DNA of 64,000 nucleotides from Pantoea sp. Cy-639 (GTDB taxonomy: Bacteria; Pseudomonadota; Gammaproteobacteria; Pseudomonadales; Pseudomonadaceae). A model generated the notes under the pieces. It was not told the DNA's origin, searched no databases, and saw only the letters and a list, made by a program, of their open reading frames with translations. The stretch lies in assembly GCF_011752525.1 (NCBI RefSeq), contig NZ_VWXI01000002.1, positions 1-64,000 of the forward strand, read 5' to 3'. How positions within the stretch are numbered: position 1 is the first letter of the stretch; each line of letters starts with the position of its first letter. A program made the position numbers and the translations under genes. This document shows, in pieces, positions 8,730-17,530 of this stretch.

Positions 8730-9506
8730 TCAGCGCGCCCGTGCCAACTCACGCAGCCACTGCAGCGCTTCGCTGGCCAGTGCCTGGTAATGGGAAAGGA
8801 TATCGGCCAGGCCGACCCAGAAGATGCCAAGCCCCAACACCAGGGTCAGCGGGAAACCGATGGAGAAGATGTTCAACTGCGGCGCGGCACGGGTCATCAC
8901 GCCAAAGGCGACGTTGACCACCAACAGCGAAGCGATCGCCGGCAGGATCAACAGCAGACCGGCACCGAGCACCCAGCTCAGACGCCCGGCCATCTCCCAG
9001 AAATGGTTGACCACCAAGGCACTGCCAATGGGCAGCGTGGTGAAACTCTCGGTCAGCACCTCGAGCGCCACCAGATGACCATTCATCACCAGGAACAGCA
9101 CACTCACCAGCATGGTCATGAACTGGCTGACCACCGCCACGTTGACCCCGTTGGCCGGGTCGACCATCGAGGCGAAAGCCATACCCATCTGCACCGCGAT
9201 GATCTGCCCGGCAACGACGAACGCCTGGAACAGCAACTGCAGCGAAAAACCGAACAACGCACCGACGATGACCTGCTCGCCACACAGCAGCACACCACGC
9301 AGGCTCAGCGGGTCGATCGCCGGCAACGGCGGCAGCGCGGGCACGATCACCACGGTAATGGCCAGCGCGGCATACAGGCGCACACGGGTCGGCAGCATCT
9401 TGGTGCCGAAGATCGGCATGGTCATCAGCAAGGCCGCCACCCTAAACAGAGGCAGGATGAACGTGGCAACCCAGGTGCCGATCTGCGCATCGGTCAGCTC
9501 GAGCAT
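8730..9506 (-). CDS. fliR: Flagellar export gate protein FliR
   Basis: A 258-residue integral membrane component of the FliPQR pore. About six hydrophobic helices are visible, starting TWVATFILPLFRVAALLMTMPIFG. The conserved MGMAFASMVDPANGVNVAVVSQF segment and the long helix LVLGLGIFWVGLADILSHY are typical. Tight spacing (7 nt from fliQ, 2 nt to flhB) places it in the same operon. Confidence 0.96.
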   Translation of the reverse strand: MLELTDAQIGTWVATFILPLFRVAALLMTMPIFGTKMLPTRVRLYAALAITVVIVPALPPLPAIDPLSLRGVLLCGEQVIVGALFGFSLQLLFQAFVVAGQIIAVQMGMAFASMVDPANGVNVAVVSQFMTMLVSVLFLVMNGHLVALEVLTESFTTLPIGSALVVNHFWEMAGRLSWVLGAGLLLILPAIASLLVVNVAFGVMTRAAPQLNIFSIGFPLTLVLGLGIFWVGLADILSHYQALASEALQWLRELARAR

Positions 9507-9513
9507 GGCGCGC

Positions 9514-9783
9514 TCAACCGATCAACTGCGGAATGCTGGTGTAGAGGCTGATGAAGTACTCCATGAACTTCTGCACCAGCCAAGGCCCGACGATGATCAG
9601 GGTGACCAGCATCACCAGCAGGCGAGGCAGGAAGCTCAAGGTCTGTTCGTTGATCTGCGTGGCAGCCTGGAACATGGCCACCACCAGGCCGATCAGCAGG
9701 CTTGGCACGACCAGTACCGCAACCATCGTGGTGGTCATCCACAATGCGCTCCGGAACAGGTCGACTGCAACTTCAGGGGTCAT
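9514..9783 (-). CDS. fliQ: Flagellar export gate protein FliQ
   Basis: An 89-residue protein with two transmembrane hairpin helices (LWMTTTMVAVLVVPSLLIGLVV and FLPRLLVMLVTLIIVGPWL). Between them is the family signature FQAATQINEQTLSFLPRL. It assembles with FliP and FliR into the helical export pore. Length is standard, and it lies 21 nt after fliP. Confidence 0.96.
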   Translation of the reverse strand: MTPEVAVDLFRSALWMTTTMVAVLVVPSLLIGLVVAMFQAATQINEQTLSFLPRLLVMLVTLIIVGPWLVQKFMEYFISLYTSIPQLIG

Positions 9784-9804
9784 GTGAAGCTCTCCTTGAC
9801 GGCG

Positions 9805-10551
9805 TCAGACGCCGCCGAAACTGCCAGCCAGGGTGCCCATGATCAGCGCCCAACCATCGACCAGGACGAACAGCATGATCTTGAACGGCAGCGAAATGAT
9901 CAGCGGCGACAGCATCATCATGCCCATCGCCATCAGCACGCTGGCCACCACCATGTCGATGATCAGGAACGGAATGAAGATCATGAAGCCGATCTGGAAC
10001 GCGGTCTTCAGCTCGGAGGTGACGAACGCCGGTACCAGGATGGTCAGCGGCACCTGGTCGGGGCCGGCGATGTCGGTGCGCTTGGACAGGCGCATGAACA
10101 GGTCGAGGTCACTCTGCCGGGTCTGCGCCAGCATGAAGTCCTTCAACGGCACCTGGGCCTTGTCGATGGCCTGCTGCGCAGTCAGTTGCTCGCTGAGATA
10201 GGGCTGCAGCGCATCCTTGTTCACCCGATCGAACACCGGCGCCATGATGAACATCGTCAGGAACAGCGCCATGCCGGTGAGCACCTGGTTCGACGGCGTC
10301 TGCTGCAGGCCCAGGGCCTGACGCAGGATGGAGAAGACGATGATGATGCGGGTGAAGCTGGTCATCAGGATGACGAACGCCGGAATGAAGCTCAGCGCCG
10401 TCATGATCAGCAGGATCTGCAGGCTGACCGAGTACTCCTGCTGCCCGTCCGCCCCACTGGACAGGGTGATGGCCGGAATCGACAGCGGGTCGGCGGCCAG
10501 GGCCAGCGGCGCGGCCAGCAGCAGCGCCAGGGTCAACAGCATGCGCATCAT
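9805..10551 (-). CDS. fliP: Flagellar export gate protein FliP
   Basis: A 248-residue pore protein with a cleavable signal peptide ([22 protein letters not shown]), usual for FliP, and four later membrane helices. Signature segments are [26 protein letters not shown] and [21 protein letters not shown]. The first ATG shares one base with the fliO stop (TAATG), implying coupling. A second ATG follows immediately, so the exact start could be one codon later. Confidence 0.97.
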   Translation of the reverse strand: MMRMLLTLALLLAAPLALAADPLSIPAITLSSGADGQQEYSVSLQILLIMTALSFIPAFVILMTSFTRIIIVFSILRQALGLQQTPSNQVLTGMALFLTMFIMAPVFDRVNKDALQPYLSEQLTAQQAIDKAQVPLKDFMLAQTRQSDLDLFMRLSKRTDIAGPDQVPLTILVPAFVTSELKTAFQIGFMIFIPFLIIDMVVASVLMAMGMMMLSPLIISLPFKIMLFVLVDGWALIMGTLAGSFGGV

Positions 10552-11003
10552 TACTTCCTGTCCTTCTGATCCTTGCCCATCAGCTCGAGCAGCCGCTGGG
10601 CGAATTCCGGCGTCGCCGGGCGCGCCGCAGCCGGCACCTCCACAGGCTCGGCCAGCACATGCAAGGCCTCGATGCTGCCCGGGGTATGGCCGATCAGGAT
10701 CTGCTCCTTGCCCACCTGCACCAGCAGCAGCCGGTCACGCGGGCCGATGGCGCGGCTGCCGACGATCTCGATCGCCTGCACGCCACGTTGCGCGGTGCTC
10801 TGCATGCGCCGCAACAGCCAGGCGAGGAAGAAGATCAGGCCCACCACCAGCAGCAGGCCGAAGACCATCTGCGCCAGCTGTCCACCCAGGCTCGCCGGCA
10901 TCGGGGCAACGGCAGGCGCGGCAGCGGGCTCGGCCGCCGCCAGCAGCAACGGGCTCGCCAGCAAGGCGATGAGGGCCGTGGCGGCCCGCAGCACGCCCTT
11001 CAC
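10551..11003 (-). CDS. fliO: Flagellar export assembly protein FliO
   Basis: A 150-residue bitopic protein that helps FliP assemble. It has an N-terminal signal-like stretch ([22 protein letters not shown]) and a second membrane helix, [23 protein letters not shown] cytoplasmic domain follows with [21 protein letters not shown] and a C-terminal FAQRLLEL tail. The GTG start at 11003 directly abuts the fliN stop. No independent ribosome site is obvious beyond sequence inside fliN, so translation is probably coupled. Confidence 0.93.
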   Translation of the reverse strand: MKGVLRAATALIALLASPLLLAAAEPAAAPAVAPMPASLGGQLAQMVFGLLLVVGLIFFLAWLLRRMQSTAQRGVQAIEIVGSRAIGPRDRLLLVQVGKEQILIGHTPGSIEALHVLAEPVEVPAAARPATPEFAQRLLELMGKDQKDRK

Positions 11004-11468
11004 TCAGCGCAGCTTCTTGATGCGTTCGCTGGGGCTGATCACGTCGGTCAGGCGGATGCCGAACTTCTCGTTGACCACCACCACTTCGCCGTGGGCGATC
11101 AGGGTGCCGTTGACCAGCACGTCCAGCGGCTCGCCCGCCAGGCGGTCGAGCTCGATGACCGAACCCTGGTTGAGCTGCAGCAGGTTGCGGATATTGATCT
11201 CGGTGCTGCCCACTTCCATGGAGATGCTCACCGGAATGTCCAGGATCACATCCAGGTTCGGGCCTTCGAGGCTGACGTTCTCGTTGGGCTTGGGCGAGCT
11301 GGCGAACTCTTCCATCGGCAGGCGGCCTGCGCCCGAACCACTGGCATCGGCGGCCAGCAGCGCGTCGATGTCCGACTGCCCGGCATCACCGGTTTCTTCC
11401 AGGGCCGCGGCCCACTCGTCGGCCAGCGCCTGGTCGTCTGGAGCGTTGATCTCGTTTTCGTTAGCCAT
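11004..11468 (-). CDS. fliN: Flagellar motor switch protein FliN
   Basis: A 154-residue C-ring protein. The acidic, low-complexity N-terminal half (about residues 1-70) is long, as usual in Pseudomonas FliN. The C-terminal SpoA domain contains DIPVSISMEVGSTEINIRNLLQL and VNEKFGIRLTDVISPSERIKKLR. The ATG at 11468 (MANENEIN) was preferred over a longer start because GAGGAAATC lies just upstream of it. It follows fliM after 47 nt. Confidence 0.95.
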   Translation of the reverse strand: MANENEINAPDDQALADEWAAALEETGDAGQSDIDALLAADASGSGAGRLPMEEFASSPKPNENVSLEGPNLDVILDIPVSISMEVGSTEINIRNLLQLNQGSVIELDRLAGEPLDVLVNGTLIAHGEVVVVNEKFGIRLTDVISPSERIKKLR

Positions 11469-11515
11469 GATTTCCTCGACAGGCATTCAATTCGTAGTGA
11501 GCGACCGGCACGCCG

Positions 11516-12484
11516 TCAGCGGCGTTCGATCGGATCGATGATCTGCAGCGCCAGGTTGCCCTTGTGCGAACCCAGCCGCGCCTTGAACGACGGCACGCCA
11601 TTGGCACGCAGCACCAGGTGCTCCGGCAGCTCCACCGGGATCACATCGCCGGGCTGCATGTGCAGGATGTCGCGCAGCTTCAGCTGACGCCGGGCGACGG
11701 TGGCCGACAGCGGCACCGCGACATCCAGCACGTCCTCGCGCAGGGCCTTGACCCAACGCTCGTCCTGATCGTCCAGGTCGGACTGGAAACCGGCGTCGAG
11801 CATTTCGCGTACCGGCTCGATCATCGAGTACGGCATGGTCACGTGCAGGTCGCCGCCACCGCCGTCCAGCTCGATGTGGAAGGTCGACACCACCACCGCC
11901 TCGCTGGGGCCGACGATGTTGGCCATGGCCGGGTTGACCTCGGAGTTGATGTACTCGAAGTTGACCGGCATGATCGCCTGCCAGGCCTCCTTGAGGTCGA
12001 CGAAGCACTGGTCCAGGACCATGCGCACCACGCGCAGCTCGGTCGGGGTGAACTCGCGACCTTCGATCTTGGCGTGACGACCGTCGCCGCCGAAGAAGTT
12101 GTCCACCAGCTTGAACACCAGCTTGGCGTCGAGGATGAACAGCGAGGTGCCGCGCAACGGCTTGATCTTCACCAGGTTGAGGCTGGTGGGCACGTACAGC
12201 GAATGCACGTACTCGCCGAACTTCATCACCTGCACGCCGCCCACCGCCACGTCCGCGGAGCGGCGCAGCAGGTTGAACATGCTGATGCGGGTGTAACGGG
12301 CGAAACGCTCGTTGATCATTTCCAGGGTCGGCATGCGCCCCCGGACGATACGGTCCTGACTGGTCAGGTCGTAGCTCTTGATGCTGCCGGGCTCGCCGGC
12401 GCTCTCGGTTTGTACCAGCCCATCGTCCACCCCATGCAGCAGGGCGTCGATCTCATCCTGGGACAGCAGGTCCTGCACGGCCAT
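11516..12484 (-). CDS. fliM: Flagellar motor switch protein FliM
   Basis: A 322-residue C-ring subunit that binds CheY-P. The N-terminal CheY-binding peptide LLSQDEIDALLHGVDDG is intact. The middle CheC-like domain includes GGDGRHAKIEGREFTPTELRVV, and the C-terminal SpoA domain ends GNLALQIIDPIERR. Length matches the family. It lies 10 nt after fliL. Confidence 0.97.
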   Translation of the reverse strand: MAVQDLLSQDEIDALLHGVDDGLVQTESAGEPGSIKSYDLTSQDRIVRGRMPTLEMINERFARYTRISMFNLLRRSADVAVGGVQVMKFGEYVHSLYVPTSLNLVKIKPLRGTSLFILDAKLVFKLVDNFFGGDGRHAKIEGREFTPTELRVVRMVLDQCFVDLKEAWQAIMPVNFEYINSEVNPAMANIVGPSEAVVVSTFHIELDGGGGDLHVTMPYSMIEPVREMLDAGFQSDLDDQDERWVKALREDVLDVAVPLSATVARRQLKLRDILHMQPGDVIPVELPEHLVLRANGVPSFKARLGSHKGNLALQIIDPIERR

Positions 12485-12494
12485 CTATGTGCTC

Positions 12495-12992
12495 CTACTG
12501 CAATACGAAATTGGTGAACAGCAGCTGGTCCACGACCGGCCTGCCGACTTCTTTCTGCGCCACTTCCTGCACCACCGCGGTGGCTTTCTGACGCAGCATC
12601 TCCTGCCCGACCGAGCTGGCCGCGAGGGTATCGAAGCCTTGGCCGGAGAACATCATCACCAGATTGTTGCGAATCACCGGCATGTGCACTTTCAACGCAT
12701 CCAGATCGGCCTGGCTACGCCCCTGCATGGTGATGCTCACCTGCATGTAGCGCTGACGGCCGTTCTGGTTGAAGTTGACTACGAAGGCTGGAGCCAGCGG
12801 CTCGTAGATAGCCGGCGCCTTGACGTTGGCCTGGGCTGCATCCGGCGCTGGTGCCGACTCGCTCTTGTGCATGAAGAACCAGGTGGCGCCGACCGACAGG
12901 CCGACCGCCAGCAGCAAGGCCAGCACCAGCAGCAGGATCAGCTTGAGTTTGCCTTTAGTGGCGGGGTCTTTCACTGCGTCGCTCTTCGCCAT
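12495..12992 (-). CDS. fliL: Flagellar basal body-associated protein FliL
   Basis: A 165-residue inner-membrane protein near the stator and MS ring. One N-terminal transmembrane helix (LKLILLLVLALLLAVGLSVGATWFF) is followed by a short acidic linker and a periplasmic domain (residues about 60-165) with YMQVSITMQGRSQADLDALKVHMP. It is the first gene of the fliLMNOPQR-flhB operon, about 50 nt downstream of a strong sigma-54 site. Confidence 0.95.
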   Translation of the reverse strand: MAKSDAVKDPATKGKLKLILLLVLALLLAVGLSVGATWFFMHKSESAPAPDAAQANVKAPAIYEPLAPAFVVNFNQNGRQRYMQVSITMQGRSQADLDALKVHMPVIRNNLVMMFSGQGFDTLAASSVGQEMLRQKATAVVQEVAQKEVGRPVVDQLLFTNFVLQ

Positions 12993-13043
12993 GCCAATAA
13001 TCCGTCGTCCATCGGGGTTTCAAAGAAGGATGACGTGGCTTGA

Positions 13044-13058
13044 GCAAGTGTTATGCCA
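13044..13058 (-). promoter_or_regulatory. Sigma-54 promoter of fliL
   Basis: The minus strand reads TGGCATAACACTTGC, a near-consensus -24/-12 element with exact spacing. The predicted start is near 13032, giving a leader of about 40 nt before fliL. Confidence 0.8.
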
Positions 13059-13116
13059 GATTTGTCCGGCGCTTTGCGATGACCGCCTCATCGCGATGCA
13101 ATCCACCCCACGACCC

Positions 13117-13139
13117 TGTGGGGGGGGCTTGCCCCGCGA
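13117..13139. repeat. Single REP-like sequence after fliK
   Basis: TGTGGGGGGGGCTTGCCCCGC shares the GGGCTTGCCCCGC core with the REP pair at 19683-19768. It is a lone, partly degraded copy in the 163-nt gap between fliL and fliK. Confidence 0.6.
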
Positions 13140-13155
13140 TCCGGATACAGGGGCG

Positions 13156-14493
13156 TCAGGCGTAGTAATCGACCACGCTGTCGCCAATCACCACCTGCTG
13201 CTCGACTGGCCGTGAAGCGTCGACCAGCCCGCTCTCCTCGTCAGCCGCACGTTCGGCGCGACGCGCCGCGACACCGGAGAAGCCCGAGCCTTCCTGCTGC
13301 GCCTGCTGCTGTTGCTGCTGGCCACGGGACTGGTCGGCGACGCTGACATCAGGCTGTGCCAGCCCCTGCTGGGTAAACAGATCGCGCAGACGATGCATCT
13401 GGCTGTCGAGGGCATCGCGCACACCCGCGTGGCCACTGACGAAGTGAATCTGCGTGGACTGCTCCGCCGTCACGTTGACGCGGATGTTCAGACGCCCCAG
13501 CTCGGCGGGCTCGAGCTGGATGTCGGCCGACTTGAGGCTCTGGCTGGACAGGTACATGACCCGGTTGACCAGGCCCTCGGCCCAGGCACCCTGGTTCATC
13601 ACCAGCGGCTGCTGCAACGGGCCGGGCGTGACCGGCACGGCATTGGCGGTCTTGGGCGTGGCGGCCTGGGTCAGGCTGGCCAGGCGATTGGCGAAATCGT
13701 CCACGCGGGTGTCGCTGGCAGCACTCTTGAGGTCCTTGAGGCCATCATCGATCAGGCCCTTGAAGGCTTTGTCGCCCTGCTCGCCATGGCCAGGCTCGCT
13801 TTCGACCTTCTCGACAGCATTCGCCAAGGTATTGACGGCAGCCTGGTTCGGATCAGCCTGTTGCTGACTGTTGTCCAGCCGGGTCGGCGTGGCGTGGGCC
13901 GACGTCGTGCCCTTGGCCTGGGCATTCTGCTCCAGCGCCAGGCGCAGGGTCGGCATGTCGGCGAGCGCGTCGGCCTCGGGATCGAACAGGACCGGCTTGG
14001 CTTCATCCTTCGCCAGCACGGCAGATGGAGCCGGCAGGGTCGGCTGCTGGGGTGGCTGCACCGCAGCCTGCAGTACCGGGGCGACCGCCTCGGCCTGCGC
14101 CTGGATCAACTGGGCACCCGGCTGCGCATCGGTAACCTGGCCTGCGACCAGGTTGGCGTCCAGCGACGCGCTGTCGCTGTCGTCGCCGGACTTGTCCGAG
14201 ACCGCCTGAGGTTCGGCGGCAGGCAAGTTATTGCCGGCATCGGCAACTGCGGGTGCCGGCGCGGCATCCGCCTTGCCGTTCACGGCGCTGTTGGTGTTGG
14301 CCTGGGCAGCGCCCGAGGCTGGCTTGTCATCGCGCGACGGTACATTGTCACGCCCTTGCCGCGCCATGACCTGGTCGAAGCCGGCGCCCTGCACGGCCGG
14401 GGCCTGCGGCGACTTGTCCGCCACACTGACAGCCGGACGCGAGGCTTTGTTCACCAGGCCGGCTTGCAGCAATGGATTGGATGCGACAGGCAT
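13156..14493 (-). CDS. fliK: Flagellar hook-length control protein FliK
   Basis: A 445-residue secreted ruler that measures hook length and triggers the FlhB switch. Residues 1 to about 330 are Ala/Pro/Gln/Asp-rich and poorly conserved, as expected. The conserved C-terminal domain is seen around ADIQLEPAELGRLNIRVNV and HAGVRDALDSQMHRLRDLFTQQGL. A poly-Gln run follows (SRGQQQQQQAQQE). The ATG at 14493 (MPVASNPLLQAG) was chosen over a longer start because a sigma-54 site sits about 50 nt upstream. Confidence 0.92.
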   Translation of the reverse strand: MPVASNPLLQAGLVNKASRPAVSVADKSPQAPAVQGAGFDQVMARQGRDNVPSRDDKPASGAAQANTNSAVNGKADAAPAPAVADAGNNLPAAEPQAVSDKSGDDSDSASLDANLVAGQVTDAQPGAQLIQAQAEAVAPVLQAAVQPPQQPTLPAPSAVLAKDEAKPVLFDPEADALADMPTLRLALEQNAQAKGTTSAHATPTRLDNSQQQADPNQAAVNTLANAVEKVESEPGHGEQGDKAFKGLIDDGLKDLKSAASDTRVDDFANRLASLTQAATPKTANAVPVTPGPLQQPLVMNQGAWAEGLVNRVMYLSSQSLKSADIQLEPAELGRLNIRVNVTAEQSTQIHFVSGHAGVRDALDSQMHRLRDLFTQQGLAQPDVSVADQSRGQQQQQQAQQEGSGFSGVAARRAERAADEESGLVDASRPVEQQVVIGDSVVDYYA

Positions 14494-14541
14494 TGAAAGG
14501 TCTCCGCGCCAGAATCTTGAAAAACGTCTGGGCTTAGACAG

Positions 14542-14556
14542 GCAAAAGTCAGGCCA
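14542..14556 (-). promoter_or_regulatory. Sigma-54 promoter of fliK
   Basis: The minus strand reads TGGCCTGACTTTTGC, with correct GG/GC spacing. The predicted start near 14530 gives a leader of about 37 nt. fliK therefore appears to be transcribed separately from hptB. Confidence 0.7.
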
Positions 14557-14563
14557 GATTGTT

Positions 14564-14902
14564 TCAGGGACGCCAGATACGTTGCTGCTCACAGCGATAG
14601 AAGCGTCGGACTTCATGGTATTCAGTGTCGATACGATTGATCAGGTCTTCGATTCCGTACAGCGGCTGCCGGCGCACCCGCTCCTCCAGCTCACGGCATA
14701 GCTCGGCCAGGCCAACCGCGCCCATGTTGCTGCTGCTGCCCTTGAAGCTATGGGCTGCCAACCCGAGTTCCTGCGCGTTTCTGGCGTTGCGCAATTGCTC
14801 AAGACGCCGCTCGGAATCCTCGAGAAAGGTTTCCAGCAACTGCAGGTAGCCATCTTCCATGACCTCCCGCAGGTCGCTCAGGACCTTCTGATCGATATGC
14901 AT
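14564..14902 (-). CDS. hptB: Histidine phosphotransfer protein HptB
   Basis: A 112-residue stand-alone HPt protein. The phospho-acceptor His lies in LGLAAHSFKGSSSNMGA. In P. aeruginosa HptB receives phosphate from several hybrid kinases and passes it to HsbR, affecting biofilm, swarming and late flagellar genes. The ATG at 14902 (MHIDQKVL) is preferred over a GTG nine bases upstream. The order hsbA-hsbR-hptB in transcription direction supports the name. Confidence 0.9.
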   Translation of the reverse strand: MHIDQKVLSDLREVMEDGYLQLLETFLEDSERRLEQLRNARNAQELGLAAHSFKGSSSNMGAVGLAELCRELEERVRRQPLYGIEDLINRIDTEYHEVRRFYRCEQQRIWRP

Positions 14903-14966
14903 GTCCACCACTTGTTCACTCCCTGATCAAGCCTGTTTCGTTCACACTCCGGCATGATCGCCGCAC

Positions 14967-16658
14967 TCACCACTCGAACTCAACCCGCGCCAGGCGACCA
15001 CCTTCGAGCCAGCAGGCCTGACAACCCATGCGCCGTACCAGATCCAGGCCCCGACCACTGAAGCCCTGCACCGACGGTTGCCGCGCCAGCACCCGCTCGA
15101 CATCGAAGCCCGCGCCACTGTCTTGCACCTCCACCTGCAAACGCCCGCCACCCGGGCGCGGCTCAACCCGCAACCCGACCCTGACATGGCCATCCACCTG
15201 CCGCTCCAGGCGCTCACCGCGCAGGCGATAGTACTCGGAGAACCCCTGGGCGTCGCGCTTGAGGCGCGAGTCCAACCCCAGCACGCCATGCTCCAGGGCA
15301 TTGGAATACAGCTCGCTGAGCACACTGTGCAGCATACCGCTGCTCGGCCTCAGGCCATGGACCTCCTGCAACAGTTGCACCAGATAAGGCACCGGGTTGA
15401 AACGCCGGAGACTCTCGCCGCGCAAGACGAAGTCCAGCGTCCACTCCAAGGGGCTGGAGCGACCACTGTCGGAATAGATCATCGGCCGAGCCCCCACCTC
15501 ACCCGGCGCGAGCATCTGGATATCGCAGAGACTGATATCGTCACGCGGCTGACCGCCGAAACCTTCCAGCGCCTGCATCACCTCGTCGAATAGATGCTCA
15601 GGCGTGCGATTCGCCGCCAGTACCTGGAGCAAGCGCTCGACACCGAACAGGCGATCGTAGGCATCGCCGGTATCGACCACCCCGTCAGAGAGCAGGAACA
15701 ATCGCTCCCCTACGGCCAACGGCATGACCTCAGTGGTGGCACTGAACTGCTCCGACGCCAGGATACCCAGCGGCAGGTGTCGCGAAGGCAGTACCGCCAG
15801 CACCTCGCCATCCGCCGACAGCCGGTAGCCGTCAGGCATGCCACCGTTCCACACCTCCACCGTGCCACGCTGGAAACTCAGGCTCAGCAGCACCGCGCAG
15901 CAGAACATGTCCACCGGCAGGATGCGCTTGAGCTTGGCATTCATCTCCCGCAGCGTCTCGGCCAGCCCATACCCCTTGGCAGTCATGCCGTAGAACACTT
16001 CCGCCAGCGGCATCGCCCCCACTGCGGCGGGCAAGCCATGGCCCGTGAAGTCGCCCAGCAGCACGTGCATGTCGCCGGCCGGCGTGAAGGCAGCCAGCAG
16101 CAGATCACCATTGAACAAGGCGTAGGGCGATTGCAGGTAGCGGATATTCGAGGCCCTGAGACACCCCGAATGGGCGACCTTGTCGAACACCGCCTTGGCC
16201 ACTCGCTGCTCGTTGAGCAGGTGGTGGTGATGCCGGGCAATCTGGTCGCGCTGCTCCAGCACGGTCGCCTGCAGGCGGCGCAGGCGATCCATGGCACGGA
16301 TCTTGGCGCCCAGGATAACCGCACTGTAGGGCTTGGCCATGAAGTCGTCGCCCCCGGCCTCGAGACAGCGCACCAGCGCCTCCTCCTCGTTGAGCGAGGT
16401 GAGAAAGATGATCGGCACCAGCGCCTCGCCGGCCAGCGCCTTGATCCGTCGCGCCGCCTCGAAACCATCCATCACTGGCATCAGCGCATCGAGCAGTACC
16501 AGTTGCGGGCGACACTCGATGAACAGCGCGACCGCCTGCTCACCGTTTTGCGCGGTGAACACCTGGTGCCCCTGGCGCCGCACGATCTGCGCCAGCAACA
16601 GCCGGTCTGCGGCGCCATCCTCGGCCACCAGCACCGTCAACGCCGGTTCGGCGGACAT
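14967..16658 (-). CDS. hsbR: Response regulator-phosphatase-kinase HsbR
   Basis: About 563 residues in three parts. An N-terminal receiver (VLVAEDGAADRLLLAQIV; acceptor Asp in LVLLDALMPVMDG) is followed by a coiled linker and a PP2C/SpoIIE-type phosphatase (FNGDLLLAAFTPAGDMHVLLGDFTGHGLPAA; LLSDGVVDTGD). A C-terminal HATPase-like domain (SVLSELYSNALEHGVLG; VEVQDSGAGFD) is typical of anti-sigma kinases. In the known system HsbR both phosphorylates and dephosphorylates HsbA under HptB control. The ATG at 16658 is chosen; a TTG at 16670 overlapping the hsbA stop would add four residues. Confidence 0.9.
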   Translation of the reverse strand: MSAEPALTVLVAEDGAADRLLLAQIVRRQGHQVFTAQNGEQAVALFIECRPQLVLLDALMPVMDGFEAARRIKALAGEALVPIIFLTSLNEEEALVRCLEAGGDDFMAKPYSAVILGAKIRAMDRLRRLQATVLEQRDQIARHHHHLLNEQRVAKAVFDKVAHSGCLRASNIRYLQSPYALFNGDLLLAAFTPAGDMHVLLGDFTGHGLPAAVGAMPLAEVFYGMTAKGYGLAETLREMNAKLKRILPVDMFCCAVLLSLSFQRGTVEVWNGGMPDGYRLSADGEVLAVLPSRHLPLGILASEQFSATTEVMPLAVGERLFLLSDGVVDTGDAYDRLFGVERLLQVLAANRTPEHLFDEVMQALEGFGGQPRDDISLCDIQMLAPGEVGARPMIYSDSGRSSPLEWTLDFVLRGESLRRFNPVPYLVQLLQEVHGLRPSSGMLHSVLSELYSNALEHGVLGLDSRLKRDAQGFSEYYRLRGERLERQVDGHVRVGLRVEPRPGGGRLQVEVQDSGAGFDVERVLARQPSVQGFSGRGLDLVRRMGCQACWLEGGRLARVEFEW

Positions 16659-16666
16659 GGGCAATC

Positions 16667-16972
16667 TCAACTGATATCGAACAGTTTTTCGAAATTGGAG
16701 ATGGCCAGTATCTTGCGCACGTCCGGGTTGGCATGCACCACCCGGATGTCCGGATCCTCGCCGCCGACATGATCGCGCAGCAGCAGGAGCATGCCCAGCG
16801 CCGAGCTGTCCAGATAGGTAGCCTCCTTCAGATCGACCACCACCGAGTCCGGTCGCGGTCTCTGGCGCTCGTAGGCATCCCTGAATTCCTGATGCTTGCC
16901 GAAATCGAAGCGCCCCTTGACCTTGATCGTCAGCTTTTTCCCGTCCTGCGAAAAATCAGTCTCGACTGCCAT
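16667..16972 (-). CDS. hsbA: Anti-anti-sigma factor HsbA (STAS domain)
   Basis: A 101-residue single STAS-domain protein. The segment ATYLDSSALGMLLLLRDHVGG contains the Ser normally phosphorylated in this family. In P. aeruginosa unphosphorylated HsbA binds FlgM, freeing FliA for late flagellar transcription, and phosphorylated HsbA acts on the diguanylate cyclase HsbD. The ATG at 16972 follows GAAGGA; a longer frame upstream lacks family similarity. It overlaps or abuts hsbR and follows fliJ by 99 nt. Confidence 0.9.
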   Translation of the reverse strand: MAVETDFSQDGKKLTIKVKGRFDFGKHQEFRDAYERQRPRPDSVVVDLKEATYLDSSALGMLLLLRDHVGGEDPDIRVVHANPDVRKILAISNFEKLFDIS

Positions 16973-17071
16973 GCCAGCGATTCCTTCGATGATGGCGAAT
17001 GCAACCCTTGAAGGTTTAGCAGTCAGCCAAGTCCCTCGCAAGCCGCAAGAGCCAGCCTTGCTGGCGCCCGC

Positions 17072-17524
17072 TCAGGGATGAGCCTGGCGCGGCAGACGTT
17101 GGGACAGCTCGTCGAGCAGGCGCTGCTCACGCTTGTCCTCGGCGCGGCGCGCCTCGTCGAGGTAGCGCTGGACCAGCTTGCGCAGCCCTTCGACCCGGGC
17201 ATAGGCCTGCTGCCAGGTGTCGCGGGCATTGTTGAGGTTGTTCTGGTGCCAGACCAGGCTCTGGCGCTGCTGGGTCATCGCGGCCTCCAACTGGCCGAGA
17301 AAACGCTGGTAGTTGAGCAGCCAACTGCCGTCCACCCCCTGGCTGCCGCGGTTGATCCACTGCGCCTGGTACGCCTCGCGAAAGCTCTCCAGCTCGGCCA
17401 GCTTGGCCTGGGCATCGCTAACCAGGCGCTGGAAATGGCCAAGACGCTGGACAGCCTTGCGCTCGGCCTCCTCGGCCATTTCCACCACCGGCGCCAGACG
17501 CGCGGCTCGACTGGGCTGGGCCAT
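17072..17524 (-). CDS. fliJ: Flagellar export chaperone FliJ
   Basis: A 150-residue coiled-coil stalk protein sitting in the FliI hexamer and contacting FlhA. The chain is almost wholly heptad-like, rich in Gln, Ala, Leu and Arg, without a catalytic motif. N-terminal RAARLAPVVEMAEEAERKAVQRLG and C-terminal RRAEDKREQRLLDELSQRL fit the family. It starts 6 nt after the fliI stop. Confidence 0.92.
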   Translation of the reverse strand: MAQPSRAARLAPVVEMAEEAERKAVQRLGHFQRLVSDAQAKLAELESFREAYQAQWINRGSQGVDGSWLLNYQRFLGQLEAAMTQQRQSLVWHQNNLNNARDTWQQAYARVEGLRKLVQRYLDEARRAEDKREQRLLDELSQRLPRQAHP

Positions 17525-17530
17525 GGTCTA

